A stretch of 38,274 nucleotides of DNA from Dehalococcoidia bacterium UBA3254 (GCA_002362735.1 DEUU01000354.1:1-38274), one strand, 5' to 3'. Counted from the stretch's first letter, positions 26,006 to 35,312 are shown. Notes: generated by a model not told the origin, from the letters alone. A program made the numbers and translations.

Positions 26006-27178
26006 TTAACCCTCATTGACATCGATAACTTCAACGGAATCGTCATAGTGCCTTTTTATTTTGCCCAGTGCCAGTATGATCCTTCCTACGATATAGCCCG
26101 GGACTAGCGCCGCGACGATGGTAATACCAATGCCGGCAAATTCGCTTCCAATATTAATTCCACGGACGACAAAAACCGCGGCAATACCACCCATCAATCC
26201 CGGCCATCCATGAAGGTTGGTGACCCCGCAGGTATCTATCATTCTGAAGAATTTTTCGATGCGTGGCTGAATCACGGCAAACCCGAAAGTGGAAAGCGTA
26301 CCTGCCAGGATTCCAATAAGAAAGGCAGTCGGATGATTCGCTGAAGCACAGGTTGCCCCAACGGCTACTCCACCCGCCAGAGAAGCATTCGCGATATCGG
26401 ATATAGAGATCTTACGCCTCAATGCCACGGTGGCAAAATAAGTAGCCAGAGTAGAACCACAAAGGGCAATGACTACATTAACGGCGGTAAAAGATACCAT
26501 TTCCGGTGCTACCAGAGCCGCGCAAAAGCTCGGCCAGAAAACCCAGAGGACCATACTACCCAGCATCGAGAACTTATCACTTGTATAATCGGATTCAATG
26601 GGCACCGCTTGTTCTGAGCGATTAGTGATGGCCATCACCACTCCCATACCGAACAATGCGCCAAAAGCATGGATGATAATGGACCCGCCGGTATCGATAA
26701 AAACTCCGTGACCCAGCCAACTGAGCCCATTTTCAGCTACGATCCACTCGTTAAGCATGTACAATGGAATAAACAGGACGGCTAACACTATATACTGGTA
26801 CATTTTCAATCTACCCAGACAAGCTCCGGCACAGATTAACAGACTCGCGGCAGCAAACTCTCCAAGGACCAGTCCATCTATTTCACTATTTGCAGCGGTA
26901 CCGAAGAGACCTCCATTATTAAGTACCAGGTACAGCGGAATCGCTGTGGCAACGAGTAAAAAAGTGGCCGTTAAAGCGGATCGTCCGTACTTTCTCAGGA
27001 ATACCATCAGAAATCCAAAGCCTACCAGAAGCATCGCCATGATTTGTATTGCACGGTCGTACTTCTGGACATCCACAATGGACGAAGAGTCCTGGGCAAA
27101 GCATGATTCTATAAAAGTAAAAAAAAGAGCAGATAAGATTGCCAGGACAAATAACCACCGGTATCTTCTAATGGACAT
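26006..27178 (-). CDS. Ammonium channel of the Amt/Rh superfamily, Rh-like
   Basis: This is a 390-residue membrane channel with about 11 helices and a possible cleaved signal sequence (ends FIESCFAQD). The paired pore histidines are H170 (IDTGGSIIIHAFGALFGMG) and H323 (DTCGVTNLHGWPG). The DTGGS...HAFGALFG and DTCGV.NLHG phrases are those of Rhesus-type proteins rather than the AmtB pattern. It should conduct ammonia across the membrane. No GlnK gene adjoins, which also suits the Rh type. GGAGG lies 6 bp before the ATG. Four 11-bp-spaced repeats lie upstream. Confidence 0.88.
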   Translation of the reverse strand: MSIRRYRWLFVLAILSALFFTFIESCFAQDSSSIVDVQKYDRAIQIMAMLLVGFGFLMVFLRKYGRSALTATFLLVATAIPLYLVLNNGGLFGTAANSEIDGLVLGEFAAASLLICAGACLGRLKMYQYIVLAVLFIPLYMLNEWIVAENGLSWLGHGVFIDTGGSIIIHAFGALFGMGVVMAITNRSEQAVPIESDYTSDKFSMLGSMVLWVFWPSFCAALVAPEMVSFTAVNVVIALCGSTLATYFATVALRRKISISDIANASLAGGVAVGATCASANHPTAFLIGILAGTLSTFGFAVIQPRIEKFFRMIDTCGVTNLHGWPGLMGGIAAVFVVRGINIGSEFAGIGITIVAALVPGYIVGRIILALGKIKRHYDDSVEVIDVNEG

Positions 27179-27227
27179 TAACGACCTCCGTATATAAGTT
27201 AAAAAATAAAGTATTTGAACTTGAATG

Positions 27228-27265
27228 TTACAATCTTATTACACAATTGTTACAAAAAGATTACA
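27228..27265. promoter_or_regulatory. Four TTACA half-sites at exact 11-bp spacing upstream of the Rh channel gene
   Basis: TTACA occurs at 27228, 27239, 27250 and 27261, each 11 bp apart and in the same orientation. On the gene strand these read TGTAA. They lie 50-87 bp before the Rh start codon. Direct repeats with one-turn spacing are the usual layout of PhoB/OmpR-family response-regulator sites. The function is inferred from layout only. Confidence 0.65.
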
Positions 27266-27320
27266 AAACTTTAAGGTTCTATGCAGAAAGATTTACCCGT
27301 ACGGAAAGAAAATTGAAGTC

Positions 27321-28097
27321 TTATTCCAGGAGAAAGTTTAGTACTTCGCGATTTAAGCGGCTTCTCATTTCCAGGAAAAAAGCATGAGACCCGCCTTTTA
27401 CCATCACCAGTCGCGCCCGGGGAATTTTCCCGGCGATGATTTCCGAACAATGCGGCGAGACCAGTCTGTCATTGCTTCCAGTAATAACCAGGGTAGGCGA
27501 CTGAATCAGATGGAGGCGATCAACGGTATTATATTCTCCGACCGTTTGCATCTGTTTGAAATAGTCCGAATATGCGGTGAGCAATCGAGGCCTGGAAAGC
27601 AATTTGATGAGATACCGGTATAAAGGTTTATTAAAGGCTATCTTGATAAAATAGTCCATAGCCTGAACCACATCCATGTTAAAGACTTTCCTGCCGACAC
27701 CTCTAACCCCCTCTGAAATGTACTCAAGGTTAGTGCCGGGCAGCGTACTCACCAGAATAAGTTTCATGATTCTTTCAGGGTGCTCGATAGCAATAACCTG
27801 AGCAACCAGGCCTCCCAGGGAAAGACCCAGAATATGAGCGCGATCGATTTTCAGATAGTCCATCAGACCCAGGACATCATCTACCATTACGGGGACGGTG
27901 TAGGGGACTTTTGAAACGCTGGACCGGCCTATCCCTCGAGCATCGAAAGTGATGACCCGGAAGTGTTTTTCGAAGGCCATTACCTGGAAAAACCAGGCGA
28001 ATTGATTTCCGGCAAACCCCTGTATCATGACCAGGGGTTGTCCTTGACCATGCTCCTCGAAGTAGAGGTTGGCACCGTTGATGTTGGCAATTGGCAT
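27321..28097 (-). CDS. Alpha/beta-fold hydrolase
   Basis: This is a 258-residue cytoplasmic protein with a full catalytic triad: nucleophile S93 in GLSLGG, acid D210 in GSNDRLV and H238 in GGSHAF. The oxyanion region is IQGFAGNQF, and FDARGIGRSS precedes the lid. It is similar to 3-oxoadipate enol-lactonase-like and general esterase members; the substrate is unknown. No clear ribosome site precedes the ATG. It lies 52 bp downstream of the second ABC-2 permease gene on the same strand and may be the last gene of that cluster or be separate. Confidence 0.9.
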   Translation of the reverse strand: MPIANINGANLYFEEHGQGQPLVMIQGFAGNQFAWFFQVMAFEKHFRVITFDARGIGRSSVSKVPYTVPVMVDDVLGLMDYLKIDRAHILGLSLGGLVAQVIAIEHPERIMKLILVSTLPGTNLEYISEGVRGVGRKVFNMDVVQAMDYFIKIAFNKPLYRYLIKLLSRPRLLTAYSDYFKQMQTVGEYNTVDRLHLIQSPTLVITGSNDRLVSPHCSEIIAGKIPRARLVMVKGGSHAFFLEMRSRLNREVLNFLLE

Positions 28098-28149
28098 AAT
28101 ATTTGAGTCTGGAACTTTCTTATATTCTAATCAAAAATCATAGCACGGT

Positions 28150-29337
28150 CTATTTAATTTCGCGCCTTAGCACGGGGATCGAAATCAGCGTCATGCCAAT
28201 TATCGAAACAGCCAGGATAACCAGGTTCGGCCAGATATCGGCCAGGCTCACCCCGACCATATTGACCAGCCGGATCGTTTGAATTCCATATGAAAAAGGC
28301 AAAATCCCCGAAATAACCCGGCCGATAGGATGCATCGTTTCCCAGGGGAACATGTAGGTCATCACTGCCATCATCCCCAGCATCGCCATAATTCCGATGA
28401 TGACCGATTCGGATTCCGAGTAAGTCAGAGATGAGATCAGCAGACCGAAGACTGCCCCGTTGATACCTACGAGAACAGCCAGGAGCATTACCAGCCCCAT
28501 ATCCCCCAGAGTGACGTTAAATACCAGTTTTAAACATCCGATAAACAGGCAGACGATGAGCACCGCATAAATACTGTAAGCCAGAACCTTACTGAGAATG
28601 ATCTCGGACTTTTTATAGGGGGAAACAAAGATCCTCTCGATCGTCCCTTTTGAACGCTCAGAGGTAATCGATATCACACTCAGGAGCATGGGCATTCCCA
28701 TCGCCACCAGCACAATCATGGCGGAAGCATAAAAATCAAAATACCTCAGGCTGATCCAATTATCGGTCCGCATTACGACCCGGATACCGGACATTAGATC
28801 CGTTGCCCGGGTAAGTGCATTCTCCGGTGAAATGTTCCCCTGGGCAGATATAGCTTGCGCCAGTCTAAGGTCTCCGACCTGTTTCGAATAACTATCGAAA
28901 TATTTACCAAGTTCTTCCTGTAAGACACTGGAAATAGACGTTTCTCCGACCGCATTGATGACTTCCACCCCGGCCAACTGCCCCTCATCGTCCTGTTTCA
29001 GGATTATCACTGCCCGTGTTAATCCGGCATCCAAGCGTTGTAAAGCCACCTCACGCGAATTTATTTCCGCGGTTACTGAAAACGGATGACTGCCGTCATC
29101 CCGGGTGTAGTGATCGATGCCGGTGATCACGCTCTGAATTTCGTTGCTTATCGCTTCTCCTGAACGGGCTTCCACAAAAACGGTGGTATCAATATTTTCC
29201 GGATACCGGTAAGTGACAAAACCAAAACTGACACAAATCAGGATCGGTGCGAAAATTAAAAGACACAAAAAACGCTTGTTATTCCAGACCTGTTTTAGCT
29301 CGGTTAGAGTAAGAAACAAGGCGTGACTGATTTTCAT
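28150..29337 (-). CDS. ABC-2 type permease (second of two paralogues)
   Basis: This is a 395-residue membrane protein. One TM near residues 25-45 is followed by an extracellular domain of about 160 residues, then five or more TM segments (about 205-390). The segment ERSKGTIERIFVSPYKKSEIILSKVLAY links the TM bundles, as in ABC-2 exporters of the DrrB/YhhJ kind. It shares this signature and layout with the permease gene upstream. The ATG overlaps the upstream stop as ATGA, so the two are translationally coupled and probably form a heterodimer with the ATPase encoded at 32072. Confidence 0.92.
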   Translation of the reverse strand: MKISHALFLTLTELKQVWNNKRFLCLLIFAPILICVSFGFVTYRYPENIDTTVFVEARSGEAISNEIQSVITGIDHYTRDDGSHPFSVTAEINSREVALQRLDAGLTRAVIILKQDDEGQLAGVEVINAVGETSISSVLQEELGKYFDSYSKQVGDLRLAQAISAQGNISPENALTRATDLMSGIRVVMRTDNWISLRYFDFYASAMIVLVAMGMPMLLSVISITSERSKGTIERIFVSPYKKSEIILSKVLAYSIYAVLIVCLFIGCLKLVFNVTLGDMGLVMLLAVLVGINGAVFGLLISSLTYSESESVIIGIMAMLGMMAVMTYMFPWETMHPIGRVISGILPFSYGIQTIRLVNMVGVSLADIWPNLVILAVSIIGMTLISIPVLRREIK

Positions 29338-30476
29338 CTGATCTCCCGCCTCAATAAGATCGTCGCGGCCACGGTAAAAACTGCCAGAAATGCTAATAAA
29401 ATAAACATATCAGGTAAGGTGTCAGAAAGACTCCATCCAATCAAATTCACATTCCTGACGGAATTAAGGGCGTAAGTAAAGGGAATCAATTTAGCAAGGT
29501 AGCTAAAAATGGGATGCATGGATTCTAGCGGGAATGTCAATCCCATTAAGAACATGGACAAAAACCAGATAATAGTCGCCCCCAGAACCGATTCCAATTC
29601 GGTGTAAGTCACCGAAGACACCAGTAGTCCCAGAATAATTGCATTGATACTGGCTAGAACGACAAATAGCAGTATCAGAGCCACATTACCGACGGTAATA
29701 TTAAATGCCAGCTTCAAAGTCAGCCAGATTACAAAAGCGATGAGAATGGCAAACAGGCTGTAAGCCAGGACTTTACTGAGAATGATAACCCAGCGGTTCA
29801 GCGGTGAGGCGAAGATTCTCTCGATCGTTCCCTTTGAACGTTCGGAGGTAACAGCAATAGAAGCCATAATGAGGGAAATGCCGACCACAAAAAGAATCAT
29901 TACGCCGGAAGCCCCCAGATCAAACTGGGTTAAAGTACGATTTTGATTATTAGAGAACTTAACGGTAAAAGGGGTGATAATGCGAGGAGTTTGGTCCTGA
30001 CTGATCCCGGCCCTACTTAATGTCTGTACCGTTTGCTGGCTGGAGCCGGCGGACAGGATCGGCGGCAGATCGGATGTGATAGCCTGCTGGACGATACGGT
30101 CGGTAACATCCGCAGTTACCTCAATTTTTTCCAACCCGGAAGGTCCTTCCTGAAAAAACAATATACCTCTAACCAGTCCCCTGTCCAGACGCTGGGCAGC
30201 GTCCTCCATCGAGTACACCTCAACGATGTTGAACGTGCGCGTGTGATCAATATCTTCTATAATCCGCCGTGTCTGGTCATTCTCCGGAAGTGATTGACTA
30301 AAAAAATGGTCGACGTACACGGCGAGAGTCACATTCTGCGGATCATAGTACGCGGAATAGCCGAAGATCAGACAAAGGAAAACCGGTCCAAGCACCAGGA
30401 CCGCCAGACGGCGCCGGTCATGGATTATTTTCTTTAGTTCCATGAGAGTGGTGATTCCCAGATGACTGAGTTTCAA
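29334..30476 (-). CDS. ABC-2 type permease (first of two paralogues)
   Basis: This is a 380-residue paralogue of the next gene: N-terminal TM (about 25-45), an extracellular domain to about 190, then a TM bundle with ERSKGTIERIFASPLNRWVIILSKVLAYS. The start is a TTG. I keep it because the N-terminus MKLSHLGITTLMELKK then aligns with MKISHALFLTLTELKQ of the paralogue. GGGGG lies about 14 bp upstream, so initiation may be weak or coupled. The exported repeat-protein gene lies 70 bp upstream. Confidence 0.9.
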   Translation of the reverse strand: MKLSHLGITTLMELKKIIHDRRRLAVLVLGPVFLCLIFGYSAYYDPQNVTLAVYVDHFFSQSLPENDQTRRIIEDIDHTRTFNIVEVYSMEDAAQRLDRGLVRGILFFQEGPSGLEKIEVTADVTDRIVQQAITSDLPPILSAGSSQQTVQTLSRAGISQDQTPRIITPFTVKFSNNQNRTLTQFDLGASGVMILFVVGISLIMASIAVTSERSKGTIERIFASPLNRWVIILSKVLAYSLFAILIAFVIWLTLKLAFNITVGNVALILLFVVLASINAIILGLLVSSVTYTELESVLGATIIWFLSMFLMGLTFPLESMHPIFSYLAKLIPFTYALNSVRNVNLIGWSLSDTLPDMFILLAFLAVFTVAATILLRREIR

Positions 30477-30546
30477 AAGACTTGGAAAGCCCCCTTCATC
30501 ATCAAATTAGAAATTCTAAATAACAGATCCATAGAAAGCGACTTCA

Positions 30547-31974
30547 TTAATTGGCATTCTTGCGCCGGTATACCCGGATCACACCCACAGCCAGCCATAT
30601 GACCACGATTATTCCGGCACCACTGCCAAAAACCAGCCACTGGTCTTTGAGCTGGTTGAGAAAAGTAGCGGAAGCTTTTGGCTTATTAACCGTGACCGGC
30701 ACCTTGATCACATCCGAGCTCACCTTATCTCCCTTAGAGTCTACATACTGCACCGAAGCATCCAGGGAGTATTCTTTCAGTATGGAGTCACCCATTACCT
30801 TAAGACCAAAAGTCCCCGATGCGCTCTCTCCCCCCTGAAGGGTACCCAGGTAAGCCGTGTTATCGGTCATGGACAGAGGCGATGCAGCACTTAGCTTAAC
30901 ACTCGCATCCTGGGCTTTTTTGTTGCCCTTATTCCTGAACGTGACCTGGATCTCATTCTTTGTCCCAGGAGTAAGGTCAGAAGTGACGTTCACTACCTCA
31001 AACTCCAGAAGCTTCTCTTTAATCTCTATACTGATATCCTGGCTGGCACTACCGCTCGACCATTTCAGCTGGGGGTCTCCATCTTCTATCGAAGTGGATT
31101 TTAAAGTCCTGTAGTTGATAGAGACATGCACCGGATAGGTACCGGCAGGAGCATTATCTTCTACTTCAACCATGATTGGCAGGGCCGGTGTAGCCTGACC
31201 TGCCGGCAGTGTACCCAGTAAAACATCTTTCGTCTTGATGCTGAATGGAGCATTACCCTGATCCAGATGAGCCATGAGCCCTGAGGCCGCTCCATAGTCT
31301 TGAGACAGATTACTCTGCATGGCCGATGAATCTATTTTTTCGATGGTTTTATTGTTCTGCACACGCAACTGTATGGCGCCCGTATCCCCTGGAGCAAATT
31401 TCTCAGCGTCCACCCGGGCAATTTTGAAATCCAGCTGCTGGTCCATGGCTTCTTCTTTTTTGGATTTAATATTGATCTTTACCTTTTTAACATCCGTCCG
31501 CTCCGCCCATTCGGTTTTGAATTTCTTGGAATCATCATCGCTGGAGGTGGTCTTAAGGGTCCGATAGGTCATCGTCAGGGTCAGATAATAATCCCCGGCC
31601 GAGGCATTATCACTTATTTTAATATTGAAAGGGATGGGAGGGGTGGTGGCTCCTGAGTTTAAGGTACCCAGTAAAACCTGACCGGTCTTAATTTCTACCG
31701 GAGCAAATTCTTTGGATAACGTTGCGGTAAGACTGACCGCGGATCCAAAATAAGATGACAATCCCGCCTGGACAGCCGAGTAATTGATCTCTCCCAGCTT
31801 GTTGTTATTCTGGATTGATATCTGGGCAACCCCATCATCTCCAGGAGAATATTCGGCCAGGCCGACCACAGCGGCATTTAATTCACTGACTATCTCATCC
31901 GCAGCGTTAATCGGAATCAGCCCCGCCAGAGATAAAATGATAGCGGTGACGAGGGAGATGATTATTTTTCCCAT
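30547..31974 (-). CDS. Exported membrane-anchored protein with COG1361/NEW3-like beta domains
   Basis: This is a 475-residue protein with a signal peptide (about 1-25, ending NAA), three extracellular beta domains and a C-terminal TM (about 445-467) with a basic tail. Domains 1 (about 28-165) and 2 (about 180-320) are clear internal duplicates: both contain PGD-G--QI/QL...QNN, then VLLGTL and end in YRTLK-TS. Domain 3 (about 322-430) is a shorter CARDB/NEW3-like domain (EIQVTFRNKGNKKAQDASV). Proteins of this COG1361 type often accompany ABC exporters and S-layers. The ribosome site is GGAGG, 6 bp before the ATG. The likely role is an extracytoplasmic partner of the ABC transporter. Confidence 0.85.
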   Translation of the reverse strand: MGKIIISLVTAIILSLAGLIPINAADEIVSELNAAVVGLAEYSPGDDGVAQISIQNNNKLGEINYSAVQAGLSSYFGSAVSLTATLSKEFAPVEIKTGQVLLGTLNSGATTPPIPFNIKISDNASAGDYYLTLTMTYRTLKTTSSDDDSKKFKTEWAERTDVKKVKINIKSKKEEAMDQQLDFKIARVDAEKFAPGDTGAIQLRVQNNKTIEKIDSSAMQSNLSQDYGAASGLMAHLDQGNAPFSIKTKDVLLGTLPAGQATPALPIMVEVEDNAPAGTYPVHVSINYRTLKSTSIEDGDPQLKWSSGSASQDISIEIKEKLLEFEVVNVTSDLTPGTKNEIQVTFRNKGNKKAQDASVKLSAASPLSMTDNTAYLGTLQGGESASGTFGLKVMGDSILKEYSLDASVQYVDSKGDKVSSDVIKVPVTVNKPKASATFLNQLKDQWLVFGSGAGIIVVIWLAVGVIRVYRRKNAN

Positions 31975-32071
31975 TTTGTTCCTCCAGGTTTTTTTGTTTT
32001 CACAGGAGACATTTTATCGCCCCTCACCCCAATCCTTTCCTTAAGATAAAAAAGCCCGGGTAAGGTCGGTT

Positions 32072-32839
32072 TCACTTCTTTTGACTGAGCACAGTCACTT
32101 CTTCCAGATTTGTGGCCGGGGGATACATCTGCACCAGCTCGGCTGGCTTACCGCAATTCAAAATATGACCGTTATAAATCAGAGCCACGCGGTCGCAGTA
32201 GGTCTCCGCATCCGGAATATAATGCGTGGTCAACACTATCGTGCAATTTTTTTTCAACTCCGCCAGTAATCCCCAGATCTCTCGCCTGAGTTCGGTATCC
32301 AGTCCCACCGTCACTTCGTCCAAAAATAGTACCGCCGGGTTATGCACCAGAGCACACACTATAGATAACCGTTTAAGCATTCCCCCGGAAAAGGTCTTCA
32401 CCAGTGCATCTTTTCGATCGTAGAGTCTCACCAAACCCAGAAGCTCCTTGATACGAGTCTGACGCGTCTTCTTCTCAACATCATATGGGATACTGAACAG
32501 GTTAATATTATCGATCGCCGAAAGATTTTCATATAAAGCATCTCTTTGCGGAACATATCCCATAATATGCCTGATCCGGTCTTGCTGCGTGAACAGGTCC
32601 AGCCCCATGATGCGGCATGCCCGGTCCGGTCTTTTTGAATCCGGGGGATCTGCGTGTATCAGGGTAGAGATGATACGCAACAGTGTGGTCTTACCGGAAC
32701 CATTGGACCCCAGCAAAGCAAAGATCTCATTCCGGTGAATATCCAGCGTAACATTATCCAGGGCTTTGATATTCTTAAAAGTTTTGGAGATATTTTTTAT
32801 TTCTATGGCGGTACCATTGGAAAGGACAGAGTCTACCAC
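32072..32839 (-). CDS. ABC transporter ATP-binding protein
   Basis: This is a 255-residue cytoplasmic ATPase. Walker A is LLGSNGSGKTTLL, the Q-loop is GYVPQRDALYENL, the signature is FSGGMLKRLSI and Walker B with D-loop is VLFLDEVTVGLD; the switch His is in LTTHY. The canonical LSGGQ is replaced by FSGGM, as is usual for ABC-2 drug/antibiotic exporter ATPases (DrrA type). The start is GTG, with GGAGG about 12 bp upstream. It must power the two ABC-2 permeases encoded downstream. It lies 7 bp after the transglutaminase-like gene. Confidence 0.95.
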   Translation of the reverse strand: MVDSVLSNGTAIEIKNISKTFKNIKALDNVTLDIHRNEIFALLGSNGSGKTTLLRIISTLIHADPPDSKRPDRACRIMGLDLFTQQDRIRHIMGYVPQRDALYENLSAIDNINLFSIPYDVEKKTRQTRIKELLGLVRLYDRKDALVKTFSGGMLKRLSIVCALVHNPAVLFLDEVTVGLDTELRREIWGLLAELKKNCTIVLTTHYIPDAETYCDRVALIYNGHILNCGKPAELVQMYPPATNLEEVTVLSQKK

Positions 32840-32846
32840 TTCGAAA

Positions 32847-33902
32847 TTATCCTCCTTTCGATTTTACACGGCCGGTTTTGACTCCATCCGAGTCTGAGGA
32901 AGGCGTCCCGGTCTCTTTTAAGGCTTTAAACAGTTTTTTGGAGACCTCGGGTAAAACCGCTTTATACGTCTGTCTTATTTTTCGATCGTAGGCTTCTGCA
33001 CCCCCGGCTTCCGCCAGGGCTTTTTCACCGATTCCCAGCCCCTCGGTCTCCATCCGTTCCTGAAGGGTCAGCATCATACCGGTATTCATTTTAAGCATTC
33101 TGGAAGTAAAAAAAGCAAAAACGGGCGGCAGGTACTCAAAACGAAGAACGCTTCCAGGCAAAGCCCAGTTCCAGGTCCCTTCAGGTTCATCCCCTAGTCG
33201 TGAAAGCGGTAGCCCAAGACCAGCTTCATAGCGATAGTCCATGGAAAAATCGGCAGGGACCCATTCACCATTAATATACGCCTCAGCCATAGCGTGCAGC
33301 ATGAAATACCCGGTCGAGTTGTACCAATCTCTCATAATCGGGTCTTGCAGGGTAAGTTGTTCATAGATGTTTTGAGAGAAAGCTTCCTGAGACATCCGGA
33401 ATCGAGCGGGAATACCGGCAGACCGGCAGAGGGCGATAAAAAGATGAGTCTTATCCAGACACATGCCTTCTCCGAGCTTCAAAGTGCCCACCGCTCCCCT
33501 TAATTCCGCAGCAAAGGTAAACCAGACTTTCATCTTTACAAAATTAAAACAGGCATTAGCGAATTCAAATTCCGGTTTTCGAAAAGCGCCCAGGTGATTA
33601 GCCGTAGCGATTATTTCCGGCGCATCCGATTCGATGTATCTGGAAGGACGAAGGTAGACTTTATTTAAGACCTGATGCCGCATTTTTTCCTCGAAAGCCG
33701 GGATTTCATACTGACGTTGGGTTGAATTATATTTTGCTCTGAGTCTTTTTTTGGCTCCCTGGGCTTCCCGAAGCATTTTAAAAGCGGGTCTAGGATGTAT
33801 GAGAACCACCCTCACCAATTTGAAGATGGACGGAATCATACTGCGCATGATACGCCAGGATGAAACCGTGGATTTATTAGAATGCGATTGATCGCCTTCC
33901 AT
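32847..33902 (-). CDS. Transglutaminase-fold protein with intact Cys-His-Asp triad
   Basis: This is a 351-residue protein without signal peptide. The transglutaminase-like core lies at about 120-225: Cys148 in GEGMCLDKTHLFIALC, followed by SAGIPARF; His203 in LHAMAEAYINGEW and Asp218 in VPADFSMD. This matches the triad of the Transglut_core family, whose bacterial members act as peptidases, amidases or acyl-transferases. Residues 225-351 match nothing I recognise. A helical basic N-terminus (about 20-60) may touch the membrane. GGAGG lies 9 bp before the ATG. It sits 6 bp downstream of the LuxE-like gene, so the two proteins probably act on the same substrate. Confidence 0.87.
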   Translation of the reverse strand: MEGDQSHSNKSTVSSWRIMRSMIPSIFKLVRVVLIHPRPAFKMLREAQGAKKRLRAKYNSTQRQYEIPAFEEKMRHQVLNKVYLRPSRYIESDAPEIIATANHLGAFRKPEFEFANACFNFVKMKVWFTFAAELRGAVGTLKLGEGMCLDKTHLFIALCRSAGIPARFRMSQEAFSQNIYEQLTLQDPIMRDWYNSTGYFMLHAMAEAYINGEWVPADFSMDYRYEAGLGLPLSRLGDEPEGTWNWALPGSVLRFEYLPPVFAFFTSRMLKMNTGMMLTLQERMETEGLGIGEKALAEAGGAEAYDRKIRQTYKAVLPEVSKKLFKALKETGTPSSDSDGVKTGRVKSKGG

Positions 33903-33908
33903 TAAGTA

Positions 33909-35312
33909 TTACCTCCGACTTTGTTTAGCTATTCCACTCGCCATAAGCTGCCCCATAACCGCGGAGCAGCCTCGATCATCAGACCCTTTTATGCGAGAGA
34001 TGTCTGACTCTACAACCGGACCAATTCGGTCACAAACCGGGCAAGACTCTAACAGCCTGACCCTATCTCCGGTCATGATAAACCCCGGGTAGCTATCCGG
34101 CAAAGCATCAAGGAAAGCGAACCGGCCGTATTGACCGAAACCCAGCGGTTTTAGATCATCGCCCAAAACCATGGGATAGATAAATGACTGAGGAATATGC
34201 TTATAATGTCCCTCGCAGTCAGGAAAAAGACCACAGCACTCCGACATTCCATAGATATCTCTACAATTTTCATCGGGCATGCCCCAGGCTTCTTTTAATC
34301 TGGCCCTGAATTCTTTATCTGTCATGGGAGCGCCGGTGACCATTTTCCATCCGCCGGCAGTCATGATGATGGTATCGTCACGAAGTTTAAGATGACTGCC
34401 CTTTTTCTCTAACATATTGATTGTCGCCATGATCAAAGATGGAGAACCACCCAGAACCATGCGCTTATCTTGAGATGCGAATTCTTCGAGTTGCTCAATA
34501 AACTTGTTCATGATTCCCTTACGGGCGAAATCCATGATTTTGGCTTTCAATTTCTCCCCGAGTCCGTGGGTCATCCCTTTTGAGATGCGGATAGAATCCG
34601 GAGTGATCTTGCTATTGATGATGTAGCGCACGTTCTCCGGTACAAAAAGAGCTTCTTGAACCGCGGACGTACCTCGGCCGATAAAAAGAAAGGTCTTGTA
34701 AGGATTTGGCGCGAATTGCATTCCAATCCTTTGCGGGTCCAGTGTCCCGCCCAGTATTTCTAACGAACAGCAAGCGATTGAATACTTCTGCCGCATCCAG
34801 GTTAGACGGCTACGTGGAAAGAAACTGAACCGGCCGGAAGTCCCGCTGGTAAAGGTCACGGTAAATTGCTTTTCTTCCAGAGCTTCCATCACATCCTGAA
34901 ACGAAGGATTCTTCTTCAGGCGGACTTCCGGTACCTTTCCAGTAGAGATTTTCCGGAGCCACGCCAAAAATCCCTCTCCAGAAGGATGGTCCTTAAAAAA
35001 CGCATCCGGAATAAAAGGAATTTTCATTAGATCGGAGGGTTCTTTTATATCGGAAGGAGAAACGTTGTCCGTCTGGCAATAGCGTCTGTAAAACTCATTA
35101 TTTTCATAATGATGTTTGAAGCTGTATCGAATAGCTTTAAATCTGATCCTTTGCGCTTCTTCAGAGTCGACGCGATATATATTTTCCACCCCATAGAGCG
35201 CTTCGTCTACAGGTGTCCACTGTTCCTTGGGAGGTATGAACGCTTGTAGTCTTTGTCGAACCTCTTCAGACAAGACCTGGGTTCCCTTCTTCTGCGATGT
35301 CTTAACCGCCAT
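33909..35312 (-). CDS. LuxE/PaaK-like acyl-adenylating enzyme (acyl-protein synthetase family)
   Basis: This is a 467-residue member of the ANL-like LuxE/PaaK group. The nucleotide-binding loop FTSGTSGRFSFFPRS is at about 154-168. The mid-region DIYGMSECCGLFPDCEGH corresponds to the acyl-adenylate motif, and MTGDRVRLLESCPVCDR resembles the C-terminal part of phenylacetate-CoA ligases and LuxE. LuxE activates a fatty acid as acyl-AMP and passes it to a Cys. Several Cys are present (ECCGLFPDC, CPVC), so either a thioester intermediate or CoA ligation is possible. No LuxC or LuxD gene is present, so light production is excluded. GGAGG lies 7 bp before the ATG. It is the second gene of the cluster. 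Confidence 0.85.
   Translation of the reverse strand: MAVKTSQKKGTQVLSEEVRQRLQAFIPPKEQWTPVDEALYGVENIYRVDSEEAQRIRFKAIRYSFKHHYENNEFYRRYCQTDNVSPSDIKEPSDLMKIPFIPDAFFKDHPSGEGFLAWLRKISTGKVPEVRLKKNPSFQDVMEALEEKQFTVTFTSGTSGRFSFFPRSRLTWMRQKYSIACCSLEILGGTLDPQRIGMQFAPNPYKTFLFIGRGTSAVQEALFVPENVRYIINSKITPDSIRISKGMTHGLGEKLKAKIMDFARKGIMNKFIEQLEEFASQDKRMVLGGSPSLIMATINMLEKKGSHLKLRDDTIIMTAGGWKMVTGAPMTDKEFRARLKEAWGMPDENCRDIYGMSECCGLFPDCEGHYKHIPQSFIYPMVLGDDLKPLGFGQYGRFAFLDALPDSYPGFIMTGDRVRLLESCPVCDRIGPVVESDISRIKGSDDRGCSAVMGQLMASGIAKQSRR

Noticed and set aside
27179..27320. NtcA (GTA-N8-TAC) or TnrA/GlnR (TGTNA-N7-TNACA) box before the ammonium channel.
   Set aside because: The best matches have N8 in place of N7 for TnrA, and no GTA-N8-TAC fits; the 11-bp direct-repeat reading explains the sequence better.
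33909..35312. Idea that the LuxE-like gene marks a bioluminescence operon.
   Set aside because: luxC, luxD, luxA and luxB are absent, and the neighbours are ABC export and transglutaminase-like genes.
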